Below are positions 5,232 to 6,396 of a stretch of DNA of 6,396 bases, one piece after another. The stretch is taken from positions 1 through 6,396 of the forward strand of contig DVGP01000258.1 of the NCBI GenBank assembly GCA_018712665.1, written 5' to 3'. A model generated the notes under the pieces. The model saw nothing but the letters and a program-made list of their open reading frames with translations, did not search any database and was not told where the DNA came from. The translations under genes were made by a program, and so were the position numbers. How positions within the stretch are numbered: position 1 is the stretch's first letter; each line of letters opens with the position of its first letter. This DNA comes from Candidatus Pelethomonas intestinigallinarum (GTDB lineage: Bacteria > Bacillota > Clostridia > Oscillospirales > Oscillospiraceae).

Positions 5232-5840
5232 ATGGCAGATCGCATCATCACCATCGGCCGCCAGTGCGGCAGCGGAGGGCACACCATTGGGCGGCTGCTG
5301 GCCCAGCGGCTGGGCCTTGCCTTCTACGACAAGGAGATTGTGGAGCTGACGGCGGCGAAAACCAAGTTTTCTCCGGAGTTCATCCAGTCCCACGGGGAGT
5401 ACTTCCACAGCGGCGCCCTGGGCCACATCATCGGCTACGGCACCCGGTTCGACGGGTCCTACAAGACCGGCAGCTCCCTGACGGACCAGCTCCACCAGGC
5501 CCAGAGCGAGGTCATCCTGGAGGTGGCGGCCCAGGGCCCCTGCGTCATCGTGGGCCGCTGCGCGGACAACGTGCTGGAGGGAAAATACCCCACCATGAAC
5601 GTGTTTATCTACTCCGATATGTCATACAAGGTGGAGCGCTCCGTCCAGGAGCACGGCCTGGACCCCGACAAGGCCGCCTCCATCCTCACCCGCCGGGACA
5701 AGGCCCGGGCCCACCACTACCGGTTCTACACCGAGCGGAAGTGGGGGGACATGCGCAACTACGACATCTGCCTGGACAGCGGACGGCTGGGGCTGGAGCG
5801 GTGCGTGGACCTGCTGGCGGACGCCTACCGGCGGTGGTAG
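5232..5840 (+). CDS. Cytidylate kinase-like family protein
   Basis: This 202-residue protein resembles the cytidylate-kinase-like P-loop family common in gut clostridia (Cytidylate_kin2 type). The authentic Cmk enzyme phosphorylates CMP and dCMP; the reaction of this divergent branch is not established. Seen in the sequence: N-terminal ITIGRQCGSGGHTIGRLLAQRLG (6-28), forming the nucleotide-binding loop, FYDKEIV (31-37), CVIVGRCADNVL (104-115), FIYSDMSYKVERSV (125-138) and a lid-like basic stretch LTRRDKARAHHYRFYTERKWGD (152-173), then the YDICLDSGRLG (177-187) typical of the family. The P-loop lysine/arginine position is occupied by H17. Start is set by AAGGAGG seven bases upstream. It is likely monocistronic, with a strong promoter and two hairpins after it. 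It is probably a cytosolic nucleotide-binding enzyme; the substrate is uncertain. Confidence 0.88.
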   Translation: MADRIITIGRQCGSGGHTIGRLLAQRLGLAFYDKEIVELTAAKTKFSPEFIQSHGEYFHSGALGHIIGYGTRFDGSYKTGSSLTDQLHQAQSEVILEVAAQGPCVIVGRCADNVLEGKYPTMNVFIYSDMSYKVERSVQEHGLDPDKAASILTRRDKARAHHYRFYTERKWGDMRNYDICLDSGRLGLERCVDLLADAYRRW

Positions 5841-5867
5841 GCGAAAAAGGCCGACGCCTTTTCCGCC
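5840..5867 (+). terminator. Hairpin directly after the kinase-like gene
   Basis: GGCGAAAAAGGC (5840-5851) pairs with GCCTTTTCCGCC (5856-5867) with one A-C mismatch and loop CGAC. The 5' arm starts on the last base of the stop codon. The inner AAAAGGC/GCCTTTT resembles terminator stems, but no U-run follows the outer stem. It overlaps by three bases with an alternative GCCGCC/GGCGGC stem (5865-5880). Confidence 0.5.
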
Positions 5868-5901
5868 GCCTGCGGGCGGCAGAACTCTGCGAGGCTTTTT
5901 T
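5868..5901 (+). terminator. Intrinsic terminator with T6 tract
   Basis: GCCT (5868-5871) pairs with AGGC (5892-5895), enclosing an inner GCAG-AACT-CTGC stem (5879-5890). Six T residues follow (5896-5901). The U-run makes this the most convincing terminator of the kinase-like gene even though the stem is interrupted. Confidence 0.6.
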
Positions 5902-5910
5902 GACATGCTG

Positions 5911-5940
5911 AGGGGAGGGGCGCTTTGGTGCCCCTCCCCT
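5911..5940 (+). terminator. Perfect 11-bp GC hairpin, second terminator
   Basis: AGGGGAGGGGC (5911-5921) pairs exactly with GCCCCTCCCCT (5930-5940) around an 8-base loop. It stands 20 bases before the -35 box of the next gene and probably insulates it from upstream transcription. Only a weak pyrimidine stretch follows. Confidence 0.6.
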
Positions 5941-5959
5941 TCCGCTCTCTCTGTCCGGG

Positions 5960-5988
5960 TTGCGTTTTCGCCTGGCCCGTGCTACACT
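5960..5988 (+). promoter_or_regulatory. Probable promoter of the M42 peptidase gene
   Basis: TTGCGT (5960-5965), a 17-base spacer and TACACT (5983-5988) with TG at 5980-5981 form an extended -10 promoter. The roughly 45-base leader contains a small CCGCG-TAT-CGCGG hairpin (6007-6019) directly before the GGAAAGG ribosome binding site (6021-6027). Confidence 0.6.
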
Positions 5989-6039
5989 GGGATACGTGAA
6001 TAAATCCCGCGTATCGCGGCGGAAAGGATGATATGAGCT

Positions 6040-6396
6040 ATGGAGAACTGGAATGCCCTGACGGACTACAGCATGGAGCAGGCGGTGCAACTGCTGGCCA
6101 TCGACAGCCCCTCGGGGTACACCCGCCGGGCGGCGGAGTATGTGATGGACCTCTACCGCGGCCTGGGGTACGCCCCGGCCATGACCACGAAGGGCGGCGT
6201 GCTGGTGTGCCTGAACCCCGACGCACCGGCGGAAAACGGCCTGCTGCTGGAGGCCCACCTGGACACCCTGGGGGCTATGGTGACGGAGATCACCGCCGCC
6301 GGGCGGCTGCGGGCCACCAACCTGGGGGGACTGAACCCCAACAACGGCGAGGCGGAGAACGTGCGGATCGTCACCCGGAGCGGAAAGGTCTACACC
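6040..6396 (+). CDS. M42-family metallopeptidase (aminopeptidase/endoglucanase-like), N-terminal part
   Basis: The open frame begins MENWNALTDYSMEQAVQLLA and runs without a stop to the window edge (119 codons seen), so the C-terminal two thirds are missing. M42 enzymes are cytoplasmic, two-metal aminopeptidases that form large oligomeric shells. Seen in the sequence: a helical start with IDSPSGYTRRAAEYV (21-35), a typical substrate-strand segment KGGVLVCLN (51-59), and the metal-binding signature EAHLDTLGAMV (71-81), where H73 and D75 would be a zinc ligand and its neighbour. GRLRATNLGGLNP (88-100) also fits the family. The ATG at 6040 has GGAAAGG 12 bases upstream, a slightly long spacing. 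An in-frame ATG at 6028 is followed at once by a stop, so it is not used. M20-type peptidase is the main alternative. Confidence 0.85.
   Translation, partial: MENWNALTDYSMEQAVQLLAIDSPSGYTRRAAEYVMDLYRGLGYAPAMTTKGGVLVCLNPDAPAENGLLLEAHLDTLGAMVTEITAAGRLRATNLGGLNPNNGEAENVRIVTRSGKVYT

Noticed and set aside
6033..6396. ATG at 6033 opening a different frame over the peptidase start
   Set aside because: Its product (MSYGELECPDG...) is low-complexity and unrelated to any family, whereas the frame from 6040 gives clear M42 motifs.

Overview
The window looks like chromosomal DNA of a GC-rich Gram-positive gut-type clostridium. Oscillospiraceae relatives such as Flavonifractor, Pseudoflavonifractor or Lawsonibacter are my best guess. 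This is inferred from strong GC bias at third codon positions, AGGAGG-type ribosome binding sites about 7-9 bases before ATG, sigma-A promoters close to TTGACA/TATAAT, short tightly packed transcription units closed by perfect hairpins, and the mix of protein families. No phage, plasmid, IS or CRISPR feature is visible.

Layout. Bases 1-233 hold no credible gene. They are an almost continuous run of six inverted repeats, the last two acting as likely terminators of trmB. trmB (minus, 237-902) encodes the tRNA guanine-N7 methyltransferase. It is divergent from a compact alkaline-phosphatase-superfamily hydrolase (plus, 1055-1828), and the 152-base gap holds a promoter for each. The hydrolase converges on a GNAT acetyltransferase (minus, 1865-2380), and the two share a perfect 14-bp terminator hairpin. 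Next come an MFS permease (minus, 2501-3724) and, upstream of it on the same strand, an XRE-type regulator with a long TPR-like domain (minus, 3835-5046). A 16-bp hairpin and a separate extended -10 promoter lie between them. The regulator is divergent from a cytidylate-kinase-like protein (plus, 5232-5840). After two terminator hairpins an M42-type metallopeptidase begins (plus, 6040 to the window edge, partial).

How they fit together. Most genes appear to be single-gene transcription units, each with its own promoter and hairpin. The likeliest functional pair is the XRE/TPR regulator and the adjacent MFS transporter. The 14-bp palindrome beside the regulator's -35 box is a candidate operator for autoregulation and may also affect the divergent kinase-like gene. 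The kinase-like protein, hydrolase, acetyltransferase and peptidase have recognisable folds but no substrate can be assigned from sequence alone.

The least explained part is the hairpin cluster at the left edge. It could be a structured RNA, a palindromic interspersed element or a stacked terminator region. It starts at base 1, so its left boundary is unknown.
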